DNA of 64,000 nucleotides from JABCPE02 sp963516475 (GTDB lineage Bacteria > Bacteroidota > Bacteroidia > Flavobacteriales > Weeksellaceae), in NCBI GenBank assembly GCA_963516475.1, contig CAUQBR010000009.1:1-64000 (forward strand). The letters are read 5' to 3'. The notes beneath the pieces were generated by a model. The model had not been told where the DNA came from. It saw nothing but the letters and a program-made list of their open reading frames with translations, and did not search any database. Every line of letters begins with the position of its first letter. Positions within the stretch are counted from its first letter, which is position 1. Below are positions 24,728 through 32,598 of this stretch, piece by piece. The position numbers and the translations under genes were made by a program.

Positions 24728-25765
24728 CTACGCTTCGGCTATTTTATTGGCAAGTTGTCCACAGGCGGCATCGATGTCTCCTCCTCTACTTCGGCGAATC
24801 ATCGTAGTGATTCCGTTTTTCTCTAATTTACGGACATAGTTTTCTGTGGCCTCAGGGTTGCTGCGGTCATATTTTCCGTTACCGATGGAATTGTATTCTA
24901 TCAAATTCACCTTTGTTGGCACTTTTTTACAGAATTTTATCAGGGCTTTTATATCTTCATCTTTATCGTTTATGCCTTTCCAGATGCAGTATTCCAGAGT
25001 AATGACAGAGCCAGTTTTAGAATACCAGTACTGCAGGGCTTCTATGATGTCTGTCAGCGGGAAATTAGATGAAAAAGGCATGATTTCATTTCGTTTTTCT
25101 TCAATCGCAGAATGCAATGAAAGCGCCAATTTTACCTTTAAATCTTCATCCGCCAGCATTTTTATCATCTTCGGAATTCCAGAAGTAGATACGGTAATTC
25201 TCCTTGGAGACATGCCCAAACCATCGGGCTGAGTGATTTTTCTGATGGCTTCCACTACATTTTTGTAGTTCATCATAGGCTCACCCATTCCCATGAATAC
25301 GATATTAGAGAGAGGTCTATCAAAATAAAGTCTACTCTGCTTGTCTATCAAAGCCACTTGATCCACGATCTCTGCTACCTCTAAGTTTCTCATTCTTTTG
25401 AGTTTGGCAGTAGCACAAAACTCACAGTTTAGAGAACATCCTACCTGCGAGGAAACACAGGCTGTAGTCCGTGTTTCTGTAGGGATTAGAACACTTTCTA
25501 CCAAAAGCCCATCATGGAGTTTTACGCCGTTTTTTATGGTTCCGTCCGAACTTCTTTGGAGTTTGTCTACCGAGATGGGATTTATCGTATATTCCTCCGA
25601 AATCCTTTGGCGAAGCTCTTTGGAAAGATTAGTCATTTCCTCAATAGAATGAAGATTTTTAGACCAAAGCCAGTCATAGACCTGCTTGGCACGAAATGGT
25701 TTTTCTCCCAAAGAAACAAAATATTCTTTGAGCTGGTCTAAACTAAGCGTTCTGATATCTTTCAT
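24728..25765 (-). CDS. rlmN: Dual-specificity rRNA/tRNA (adenine-C2)-methyltransferase RlmN
   Basis: Radical-SAM enzyme that methylates A2503 of 23S rRNA and A37 of some tRNAs. 345 residues. The [4Fe-4S] motif CxxxCxxC is in GCSLNCEFCATAKLKR, preceded by ACVSSQVGC. The later GMGEPMMNYKNV and the C-terminal AACGQL contain the family's methyl-carrying Cys. The N-terminal helical region (LDQLKEYFVSLGEKPFRAKQVYDWLW) is the usual RlmN domain. Confidence 0.96.
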   Translation of the reverse strand: MKDIRTLSLDQLKEYFVSLGEKPFRAKQVYDWLWSKNLHSIEEMTNLSKELRQRISEEYTINPISVDKLQRSSDGTIKNGVKLHDGLLVESVLIPTETRTTACVSSQVGCSLNCEFCATAKLKRMRNLEVAEIVDQVALIDKQSRLYFDRPLSNIVFMGMGEPMMNYKNVVEAIRKITQPDGLGMSPRRITVSTSGIPKMIKMLADEDLKVKLALSLHSAIEEKRNEIMPFSSNFPLTDIIEALQYWYSKTGSVITLEYCIWKGINDKDEDIKALIKFCKKVPTKVNLIEYNSIGNGKYDRSNPEATENYVRKLEKNGITTMIRRSRGGDIDAACGQLANKIAEA

Positions 25766-25787
25766 TCTATTTGATTGTTTTTAAGAT

Positions 25788-25813
25788 AAAAAAGCCTTTT
25801 GATTAGGCTTTTT
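25788..25813 (-). terminator. Terminator after the nitroreductase gene
   Basis: AAAAAGCCT pairs with AGGCTTTTT around a seven-base loop; T's follow on the minus strand. Confidence 0.8.
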
Positions 25814-25820
25814 GAAATGA

Positions 25821-26453
25821 TTATTTATGTTTTATTACTAATTCTTCCTTGGAGATTCTCACCTTTTTCATCGGTGCTAGCCAGTCGTTTTCGCGGTCAG
25901 CATAGCCTACATACATCAGTACCACGCTTTTCAGCCCAAATTTCTCTAAACCAAGAACTTTATCAAAATTTTCGTTGTCAAATCCTTCCACAGGTGTAGA
26001 ATCTATTTTGAGTTCTGCCGCTTGTGCAAGTGCCATTCCTAGGGCTATGTATGCTTGTCTCGCTGCATGTTCGAAATTTCGGATAGGCTCACGCTGTGCA
26101 AAAAGCTCCTTTATCATATCCGTATATCTCTCATATCGCCCACGAGGAAGCCCTCGTTCATCGGTGATAAAATTATACATCTCATCGATTCTCTCAGGTG
26201 TATAATTGTCCCACGCAGCAAAAGCGATAATGTGCGAACATGCCATAATTCCTTTTGGATTAAAAGCACCTTCTACCAGTTTTTCTTTGGTTTCTTGGTC
26301 ATCTATTACGATGATTCTGAAAGGCTGCAGCCCAGAAGAAGTAGGCGCAAGGCGAATAGCTTCTATAATCTTGTCTATGTCCTCTTGTGGGACTTTCTTT
26401 CCCTCTTGATAGGTTTTTGTGGCATAGCGCCATTTTAAATCGTCTAAAAGCAT
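25821..26453 (-). CDS. NAD(P)H-dependent nitroreductase-family oxidoreductase
   Basis: 210-residue FMN-dependent enzyme of the NfsB/dihydropteridine-reductase branch. The N-terminus LKWRYATKTYQEGKKVPQED with EAIRLAPTSSGLQPFRIIVI supplies the FMN phosphate contacts, and a late GLEKFGLKSVVLMYVGYADREND segment is typical of the NfsB-like fold. It probably reduces quinones or nitro compounds; the physiological substrate is unknown. It lies 32 bases after queA on the same strand and is followed by a terminator. Confidence 0.88.
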   Translation of the reverse strand: MLLDDLKWRYATKTYQEGKKVPQEDIDKIIEAIRLAPTSSGLQPFRIIVIDDQETKEKLVEGAFNPKGIMACSHIIAFAAWDNYTPERIDEMYNFITDERGLPRGRYERYTDMIKELFAQREPIRNFEHAARQAYIALGMALAQAAELKIDSTPVEGFDNENFDKVLGLEKFGLKSVVLMYVGYADRENDWLAPMKKVRISKEELVIKHK

Positions 26454-26485
26454 TTTATAATATTTTTTAAAGTTATTTTCTTAAT

Positions 26486-27535
26486 TTAAATGATAAGCAT
26501 CGCATCACCATAAGAATAAAACTTGTATTCATTCTTAATGGCTTCTTCGTAAGCGTGCATCACGAAATCCTTTCCAGCAAAAGCCGCAATCATCATCAGC
26601 AAAGTAGATTTCGGTGTGTGGAAATTGGTAATCATAGCATTTGCCACGCCAAATTCATACGGCGGATAGATGAATTTATTAGTCCAGCCGTGGTAAGCAG
26701 ATACTCTTCTATTAGAAGAAACAGAGGTTTCCAATGCTCTCATGGTAGTAGTTCCCACGCAGCAAATTCTTCTGTTTTCCTCCACTGCTTTATTGATGAT
26801 TTCAGCATTTTTTTCATCTATAATGGCTTCTTCGCACTCCATTTTGTGTTTAGAAATATCCTCTACTTCTATCGGGTTAAATGTTCCTAAACCTACATGA
26901 AGCGTAACCTCTGCAAAGTTAATCCCCTTGATTTCCAGCCTCTTCATAAGGTGTTTAGAAAAGTGAAGTCCAGCCGTAGGAGCAGCAACCGCACCTTCTA
27001 CTTTGGCGTAGATAGTTTGGTATCTTTCTGCATCTTCTGGCTCTACTGCTCTTTTGATGTATTTAGGAAGTGGAGTTTCTCCCAATTCTTTTAGTTTTTG
27101 ACGGAATTCTTCGTAACTACCATCAAATAAGAATCTTAGCGTTCTTCCACGAGAAGTCGTATTGTCAATCACTTCTGCCACCAAGGATTCATCTTCGGTA
27201 AAGAAAAGTTTATTCCCTATTCTTATTTTTCTTGCTGGATCTACCAAAACATCCCAAACACGGGTTTCACGGTCAAGTTCTCTAAGTAGAAAAACTTCTA
27301 TTCTTGCCCCAGTTTTTTCTTTGTTTCCGTATAGTCTTGCAGGGAAAACCTTAGTATTATTAAAGATAAATAAATCTCCATCATCAAAGTAATCAATCAC
27401 ATCCTTGAAGAGTTTGTGTTCTATGGTTTCGGTTTTTCTATTGAGAACCATTAGTTTTGCTTCATCTCTGTGTTCTGATGGGTGTTCTGCCAAAAGATGT
27501 TCTGGCAAGTGGAAATTAAAATTAGATGTTTTCAT
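26486..27535 (-). CDS. queA: S-adenosylmethionine:tRNA ribosyltransferase-isomerase
   Basis: Adds the ribosyl part of SAM to preQ1 in tRNA to form epoxyqueuosine. 349 residues. Recognisable blocks are NFHLPEHLLAEHPSEHRDEAKLMVL at the start, DGDLFIFNNTKVFPARL, VAAPTAGLHFS, VTLHVGLGTFNPI and the C-terminal NFHTPKSTLLMMIAAFAG. No preQ1-type aptamer was recognised in the leader; other queuosine genes are not in the window. Confidence 0.96.
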   Translation of the reverse strand: MKTSNFNFHLPEHLLAEHPSEHRDEAKLMVLNRKTETIEHKLFKDVIDYFDDGDLFIFNNTKVFPARLYGNKEKTGARIEVFLLRELDRETRVWDVLVDPARKIRIGNKLFFTEDESLVAEVIDNTTSRGRTLRFLFDGSYEEFRQKLKELGETPLPKYIKRAVEPEDAERYQTIYAKVEGAVAAPTAGLHFSKHLMKRLEIKGINFAEVTLHVGLGTFNPIEVEDISKHKMECEEAIIDEKNAEIINKAVEENRRICCVGTTTMRALETSVSSNRRVSAYHGWTNKFIYPPYEFGVANAMITNFHTPKSTLLMMIAAFAGKDFVMHAYEEAIKNEYKFYSYGDAMLII

Positions 27536-27588
27536 TTGAATGAATAAAATTTACGGATTTTATATTTTTTAAAATTAAAATAAGTTGG

Positions 27589-27619
27589 CAAATATACAAC
27601 CTTAAAATGCCTTTGTCAA
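27589..27619 (-). promoter_or_regulatory. Promoter for queA
   Basis: On the minus strand TTG (27619-27617), a 20-base spacer, then TATATTTG (27596-27589). About 50 bases of leader precede ATG 27535. Confidence 0.65.
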
Positions 27620-27680
27620 GTTTTATTTTTATCAACACTCCAAACAGCCCCTAAATTCAAGCTAAATTCAATTTGTTTTT

Positions 27681-28172
27681 TCAAGAAAGATATTCCAAAA
27701 TCTTTTTCCAGTCTTCTAATTTTTTATCAAAAGAAATGGTGTGCAGAGGACTGGTTGAAGGCAAAAGTATAATGGGTAAATGAAAATCTGAGCCTAATAA
27801 TTTGATGAGATTTTTATAAGATTTTTGACCATTGCAGAAAACAGCCTTTATATTAGAGTATTCTTCCAGCAAATCAGGGATTTGATTGGCTGTTTCATTC
27901 TTGATTTTCACATCCTGACTTCCTTCCCTTTCGCAGCTCTCTATGGTATCCCAAAGTGCGATATTATATTTTTCTAAAAGCTTTAATCTATCCTGATAAT
28001 CAGCAGAAAAATCCTCCTCAAACATACAAAATAATATTTTCCAAAAATGATTCTGAGGATGAGCGTAGTATTCTTTTTTCTCCAAAGATTTAGTCCCAGG
28101 AATGGAACCCAAAATCAGGATTTTAGACTTTTTTGATATTATTGGAGGAAAAGACTGAATTCTAAATTGCAT
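27681..28172 (-). CDS. DNA-deoxyinosine glycosylase (UDG family 6-like)
   Basis: Base-excision repair enzyme that removes hypoxanthine (deaminated adenine) from DNA. 163 residues. The N-terminal motif ILGSIPGTKSLEKKEYYAHPQNHFWKIL contains the water-activating Asn of this family, and the C-terminal LLPSTSPLHT is the leucine-loop region. The family assignment (hypoxanthine-DNA glycosylase rather than Mug) comes from the G-S-x-PG...YYAHPxNxFW pattern. It diverges from thrS. Confidence 0.85.
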   Translation of the reverse strand: MQFRIQSFPPIISKKSKILILGSIPGTKSLEKKEYYAHPQNHFWKILFCMFEEDFSADYQDRLKLLEKYNIALWDTIESCEREGSQDVKIKNETANQIPDLLEEYSNIKAVFCNGQKSYKNLIKLLGSDFHLPIILLPSTSPLHTISFDKKLEDWKKILEYLS

Positions 28173-28242
28173 TTTTATTTAAATTATCAACAAAATTAAG
28201 TTTTTTAGGTCTAAAAATATTTATAGTTTCACTTCTATTTTG

Positions 28243-28250
28243 TAGATTTG
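28243..28250 (+). promoter_or_regulatory. -7 promoter box for thrS
   Basis: TAGATTTG fits TAnnTTTG and lies 20 bases before ATG 28271. Confidence 0.55.
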
Positions 28251-28270
28251 CCATTCAATTTTTTAATACT

Positions 28271-30205
28271 ATGATAAAAATAACTTTTCCAGACGGCAAT
28301 CAGCGTGATTTTAACAGAGGAATAACTCCTTTGGAAATTGCCAAATCAATTAGCGAAGGTCTTGCGAGAAATACAATCTCTGCATTAGTAGATGAAAAAC
28401 AAGTAGAAGTCTCTACCCCTATCACGGAAGATGCCACGGTTCAGTTATTAACATGGAATGACGATATGGGTAAAAAAGCCTTCTGGCACTCTTCTGCCCA
28501 TGTCTTAGCGCAGACTATTTTGGATTTTTATCCTAATGCAAAACTTACCATAGGTCCTGCCATAGAAAACGGATTTTACTATGATGTGGATTTTGATGGA
28601 GAAATTCTTTCTGAGAAAGATTTTGAAAAAATTGAGAAAAAAATGCTGGAAAATGCAAAGAAAGATTCAGCTTTTAGAATTTATCCAGTATCCAAAGCAG
28701 ATGCACTGAAAGAATATGCTGATAATCCTTTCAAAAAGGAATTAGTAGAAAACCTTACTGATGGAGAAATCACTTTTGTGACTCATGATAATTTCACAGA
28801 CCTATGCCGTGGAGGACATATCCCTAGCACAGGACTTATAAAAGCTGTGAAAATCCTAAATGCAGCAGGAGCATATTGGCGAGGAGACGAAAAAAACAAG
28901 CAGCTTACCAGAGTTTATGGTATTTCTTTCCCAAAACAAAAAGAACTTACCGAATACTTGGAAAGATTGGAAGAAGCAAAACGCCGTGACCACAGAAAAC
29001 TAGGTAAAGAATTAGGAATTTTTGCCTTTTCAGAAAAAGTAGGTGCAGGGCTTCCACTTTGGCTCCCAAAAGGCGCTGCTCTAAGAAAAAAATTAGAAAA
29101 CTTCCTTTCCGAAGCGCAGAAAAAAGCAGGATATGAATTCGTAATTTCACCTCACATCGGTCACAAAGACTTGTATGTAACTTCTGGACATTACGAAAAA
29201 TATGGAGCAGATTCATTCCAGCCGATAAAAACTCCACACGAAGGAGAAGAATTTTTATTAAAACCAATGAACTGCCCTCACCACTGCGAAATATACAAAA
29301 CAAGCCAGTGGTCTTATAAAGATTTACCTAAGAGATTTGCGGAATTCGGAACAGTATACAGATATGAGCAAAGTGGTGAGTTACACGGACTTACCAGAGT
29401 AAGAGGCTTTACTCAGGATGATGCCCACCTATTCTGTACGCCAGACCAGTTATTGTCTGAGTTTGAAGGAGTTATAGACTTGGTATTGTATGTATTCAGC
29501 AGCCTTGGATTTGCTGATTTTACGGCTCAAATTTCATTAAGAGACCCTGAAAACAAGCAAAAATACATCGGTTCTGATGAAAACTGGGAAAAAGCTGAAA
29601 ATGCAATCATTACCGCTGCTAAAAATAAAGGATTAAATACCGTGGTAGAATACGGAGAAGCTGCATTCTACGGGCCTAAACTAGATTTCATGGTGAAAGA
29701 TGCTTTGGGAAGAAGCTGGCAGCTTGGAACAATCCAAGTTGATTACAACCTGCCAGAGAGATTTGACCTTTGGTATACAGGTAGTGATAACGAGAAGCAC
29801 AGACCTGTGATGATTCACAGAGCACCGTTTGGTTCTATGGAGCGTTTTATCGCTATTTTACTAGAAAATACAGCGGGAGATTTCCCACTTTGGCTGGCTC
29901 CAGAGCAGTTTACAATCCTTCCAATTAGTGAAAAATATGTAAATTATGCAGAAAAAGTTTCACAATTGCTGGAAATTAACGATATTTGCGGTCTGATTGA
30001 CAAAAGAAATGAAAAAACGGGTAAAAAAATCCGTGATGCAGAATTAAACAAACTACCATTTATGCTGGTTGTAGGAGAAAATGAAGAGGCTGAGGGAACA
30101 GTTTCTGTGAGAAAGAGAGGCGAAGGAGATTTAGGAACGATGAGCATAGAAGATTTCATAGCTTACTTTAAGAAAGAGGCAGCTCTGTCATCAGATATTA
30201 AATAA
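28271..30205 (+). CDS. thrS: Threonine--tRNA ligase
   Basis: Charges tRNA-Thr. 644 residues. Residues 1-62 form the TGS domain and about 65-225 the editing domain with HSSAHVLAQ and the zinc-type CRGGHIP. The class II core has RHRKLG, MNCPHHCEIY, the motif 2 region RYEQSGELHGLTRVRGFTQDDAH and HRAPFGSMERF (motif 3). An anticodon-binding domain ends the protein. It heads the conserved thrS-infC-rpmI-rplT cluster. Confidence 0.97.
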   Translation: MIKITFPDGNQRDFNRGITPLEIAKSISEGLARNTISALVDEKQVEVSTPITEDATVQLLTWNDDMGKKAFWHSSAHVLAQTILDFYPNAKLTIGPAIENGFYYDVDFDGEILSEKDFEKIEKKMLENAKKDSAFRIYPVSKADALKEYADNPFKKELVENLTDGEITFVTHDNFTDLCRGGHIPSTGLIKAVKILNAAGAYWRGDEKNKQLTRVYGISFPKQKELTEYLERLEEAKRRDHRKLGKELGIFAFSEKVGAGLPLWLPKGAALRKKLENFLSEAQKKAGYEFVISPHIGHKDLYVTSGHYEKYGADSFQPIKTPHEGEEFLLKPMNCPHHCEIYKTSQWSYKDLPKRFAEFGTVYRYEQSGELHGLTRVRGFTQDDAHLFCTPDQLLSEFEGVIDLVLYVFSSLGFADFTAQISLRDPENKQKYIGSDENWEKAENAIITAAKNKGLNTVVEYGEAAFYGPKLDFMVKDALGRSWQLGTIQVDYNLPERFDLWYTGSDNEKHRPVMIHRAPFGSMERFIAILLENTAGDFPLWLAPEQFTILPISEKYVNYAEKVSQLLEINDICGLIDKRNEKTGKKIRDAELNKLPFMLVVGENEEAEGTVSVRKRGEGDLGTMSIEDFIAYFKKEAALSSDIK

Positions 30206-30231
30206 GATATTAACCATTAAAATTTAAAGCG

Positions 30232-30792
30232 ATAGCACTAAAGAAAATTAACAGCAAAGGTCCGATGCGAAAGCCTGCACAGGAAGATGCGCATCAGATT
30301 AACGACAAAATCAGAGCCAAGGAGGTTCGTTTGGTCGGTGATAATGTAGAGCCTGGTGTCTACCCTACTTCTGAAGCTTTGAAAATGGCTGAGGAACAGG
30401 AATTGGATTTGGTAGTAATTTCGGATAAAGCAGAGCCTTTTATCTGCCGTATCTTGGATTACAAAAAGTTCCTTTATGAACAAAAGAAAAAACAAAAGGA
30501 GCTGAAAGCCAAGCAGGTAAAAGTGGTGATAAAGGAAATCCGTTTTGGTCCTCAGACAGATGAACACGATTTCCAATTCAAGAAAAAACACGCTGAAAAA
30601 TTCTTGGAAGAAGGCTCTAAACTAAAAACTTATGTTTTCTTCAAAGGGAGATCAATAGTTTTTAAGGATCAAGGAGAAATATTACTTCTAAAACTTGCCC
30701 AAGAGCTTGAGCATGTAGGAAAGGTAGACCAAATGCCTAAATTAGAAGGAAAAAGAATGATAATGCTAATGAGTCCGAAAAAGGCTAAATAG
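30232..30792 (+). CDS. infC: Translation initiation factor IF-3, probable ATA start
   Basis: Binds the 30S subunit and checks the start codon and initiator tRNA. From ATA 30232 the protein reads (M)ALKKINSKGPMRKPAQEDAHQIND, 186 residues, which fits Bacteroidetes IF-3 better than the internal ATG at 30265. The frame is closed upstream by TAA 30211, and no ATG, GTG or TTG lies between. Non-standard infC starts are established (AUU in E. coli) and let IF-3 repress its own translation. Domains: IF3-N with EDAHQINDKIRAKEVRLVG, a lysine-rich linker helix, and IF3-C with KEIRFGPQTDEHDFQFK. Confidence 0.85.
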   Translation: MALKKINSKGPMRKPAQEDAHQINDKIRAKEVRLVGDNVEPGVYPTSEALKMAEEQELDLVVISDKAEPFICRILDYKKFLYEQKKKQKELKAKQVKVVIKEIRFGPQTDEHDFQFKKKHAEKFLEEGSKLKTYVFFKGRSIVFKDQGEILLLKLAQELEHVGKVDQMPKLEGKRMIMLMSPKKAK

Positions 30793-30849
30793 TTTTATAT
30801 TTCAGTAAAATAAGATATTGATAACAAATAACATAAAAGAAGTAAGAAA

Positions 30850-31047
30850 ATGCCAAAATTAAAAACGAAATCAGGTGCTAAGAAGCGTTTTGCTCTTACT
30901 GGAACAGGTAAAATCAAAAGAAAAAATGCTTTTAAAAGCCACATCTTGACTAAAAAAGAAACTAAAAGAAAGAGAAATCTTACTCAGACTTCTTATGTTG
31001 CTAGTGTGGACGAGAAAAGCGTTTTAAAGCAATTAGCAATTAAGTAG
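30850..31047 (+). CDS. rpmI: 50S ribosomal protein bL35
   Basis: 65 residues, highly basic, starting MPKLKTKSGAKKRFALTGTGKIKRKNAFKSH, the standard bL35 N-terminus. It lies 57 bases behind infC and ahead of rplT, as in most bacteria. Confidence 0.97.
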   Translation: MPKLKTKSGAKKRFALTGTGKIKRKNAFKSHILTKKETKRKRNLTQTSYVASVDEKSVLKQLAIK

Positions 31048-31166
31048 TTTTTATAAATCATTTCGGTTTATAAGAATTTTATTCAAAAAAGTTTAACCCT
31101 GAAACGGTGCTACTAAGAGAATTCTATGTAATTCCGCCCTTTTCAAAAAAACAAATTAATTAAATT
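31048..31166 (+). promoter_or_regulatory. Possible structured leader between rpmI and rplT
   Basis: A 119-base gap, long for this operon. It can form TTATAAA/TTTATAA near 31051-31073 and GAATT/AATTC near 31120-31135 with flanking C/G-rich bases. bL20 represses this operon by binding leader RNA in other phyla. That the same happens here is a guess. Confidence 0.3.
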
Positions 31167-31511
31167 ATGCCAAGATCAGTAAACGCTGTAGCGTCTAGAG
31201 CGCGCAGAAAAAAAATCTTAAAACAAGCTAAAGGTTTCTTCGGAAGAAGAAAAAATGTTTGGACTGTTGCGAAAAACGCAGTAGAAAAAGCAATGCAATA
31301 TGCCTACAGAGGTAGAAAAGAGAAAAAGAGAAATTTCAGAAGTCTTTGGATTACGCGTATCAATGCGGGAACTAGACAATACGGAATGTCTTACTCTCAG
31401 TTCATGGGAGCTCTTAAGAGAAACAACATTGAGCTAAATAGAAAAGTATTGGCTGATTTAGCGATGAATCATCCAGAAGCATTCAAAGCTGTTGTAGATC
31501 AAGTAAAATAA
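31167..31511 (+). CDS. rplT: 50S ribosomal protein bL20
   Basis: 114 residues, basic, with the signature MPRSVNAVASRARRKKILKQAKGFFGRRKN and WITRINAGTRQYGMSYSQFM. An early 50S assembly protein and, in other bacteria, a translational autorepressor of the infC-rpmI-rplT operon. A terminator follows. Confidence 0.97.
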   Translation: MPRSVNAVASRARRKKILKQAKGFFGRRKNVWTVAKNAVEKAMQYAYRGRKEKKRNFRSLWITRINAGTRQYGMSYSQFMGALKRNNIELNRKVLADLAMNHPEAFKAVVDQVK

Positions 31512-31544
31512 ATGTTGAATCACGTTTTTTGTTATCAATAAAAG

Positions 31545-31576
31545 AAATCCAGGTTATTATTAATCTGGATTTTTTA
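31545..31576 (+). terminator. Terminator of the thrS-rplT cluster
   Basis: AAATCCAGGTTA pairs with TAATCTGGATTT (one mismatch) around TTAT, followed by a T run. Confidence 0.8.
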
Positions 31577-31593
31577 TAAAATATTAAAACAAA

Positions 31594-32358
31594 ATGAAGC
31601 TAAAATTTTTAGGAACAGGAACTTCCCAAGGCGTTCCGATAATCGGTTCTGATGATCCTGTCTGTTTGTCTTCTGACCCAAAAGACAAAAGGCTGCGAAG
31701 TTCTGCTCTGATAACCACCGAGACAAATGGGAAAATATTGATAGACTGCGGGCCTGATTTCAGACAGCAGATGCTTACCAATGGAGAAAATAACATAGAT
31801 GCAGTGCTTCTCACACACGAGCATAATGACCATGTAATCGGACTGGATGACCTGCGTCCCATCATCTTCAAAAGACAAAAAAATATTCCTATCTATTGTC
31901 TGGAAAGGACTGCGGAAGAAATAAAACTGCGATTTCCCTATGCTTTTAGCGAGGTAAGATATCCTGGAGCTCCAAGTTTTGATATCCATCTGATAGGCAG
32001 CGATTTTACAATAGATGAAACCAAAATCACACCGATACATGTTTTTCACAATCAGCTGCCTATAATTGGATTTAAGGTAAAAAATTTAGCTTATATAACG
32101 GATGCGAGTTCTATCCCAAATTCAGAAATGGAAAAACTGCTAAATCTGGATTTCTTGATTATCAACTGTCTTAGAAAAGAGGAAAAACATCCTGCACACT
32201 TCATTTTGCCAGATGTTTTGGAATTGGTAAAAAAACTAAAACCAAAGAAAACCTACCTCACACACATCAGCCATAAAATAGGTTTTTATAAGCAGACAGA
32301 AGCCGAACTTCCTGATGATGTTCATCTGGCGTATGATGGTTTAGAAATTAATTTCTAA
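31594..32358 (+). CDS. MBL-fold metallo-hydrolase (PhnP/RNase Z-like)
   Basis: 254 residues. The N-terminal LKFLGTGTSQGVPIIGS glycine-rich turn and the zinc-binding LLTHEHNDHVIGLDDLRPI (HxHxDH) define the beta-lactamase-fold hydrolases, close to the PhnP/RNase Z-like phosphodiesterase group. Later ligands are H (TPIHVFHNQLPIIGFK), D in YITDASSIP and H in THISHKIG. The substrate is unknown. Cytoplasmic, no signal peptide. It follows the rplT terminator. Confidence 0.88.
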   Translation: MKLKFLGTGTSQGVPIIGSDDPVCLSSDPKDKRLRSSALITTETNGKILIDCGPDFRQQMLTNGENNIDAVLLTHEHNDHVIGLDDLRPIIFKRQKNIPIYCLERTAEEIKLRFPYAFSEVRYPGAPSFDIHLIGSDFTIDETKITPIHVFHNQLPIIGFKVKNLAYITDASSIPNSEMEKLLNLDFLIINCLRKEEKHPAHFILPDVLELVKKLKPKKTYLTHISHKIGFYKQTEAELPDDVHLAYDGLEINF

Positions 32359-32374
32359 AATTATATTGATTTTT

Positions 32375-32405
32375 TTTGCTGTTATGAAAATAATGTCTAT
32401 ATTTG
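32375..32405 (+). promoter_or_regulatory. Promoter for tRNA-Leu
   Basis: TTTG (32375-32378), 19-base spacer, TATATTTG (32398-32405): an almost ideal Bacteroidetes promoter, 20 bases before the tRNA. Confidence 0.75.
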
Positions 32406-32425
32406 CACCCGTAAGATTTGAGTAG

Positions 32426-32507
32426 GCCCAGATGGCGGAACTGGTAGACGCACTGGACTCAAAATCCAGCGCTGCAAGGCGTGCCGGTTCGATTCCGGCT
32501 CTGGGTA
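32426..32507 (+). tRNA. tRNA-Leu (anticodon CAA)
   Basis: The acceptor GCCCAGA pairs with TCTGGGT, discriminator A. Anticodon stem CTGGA/TCCAG with loop CTCAAAA gives CAA. Variable arm and T arm CCGG-TTCGATT-CCGG are normal for class II leucine tRNA. Confidence 0.95.
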
Positions 32508-32510
32508 CAA

Positions 32511-32550
32511 TAAAAGAGTTAAGTGTTTTATTAACATTTAACTCTTTTTA
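32511..32550 (+). terminator. Terminator after tRNA-Leu
   Basis: AAAAGAGTTAA pairs with TTAACTCTTTT; T's follow. Confidence 0.75.
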
Positions 32551-32598
32551 CTTTTAGATAATATCATTTCTATTCAATTAATATCATTTCACAATAAA

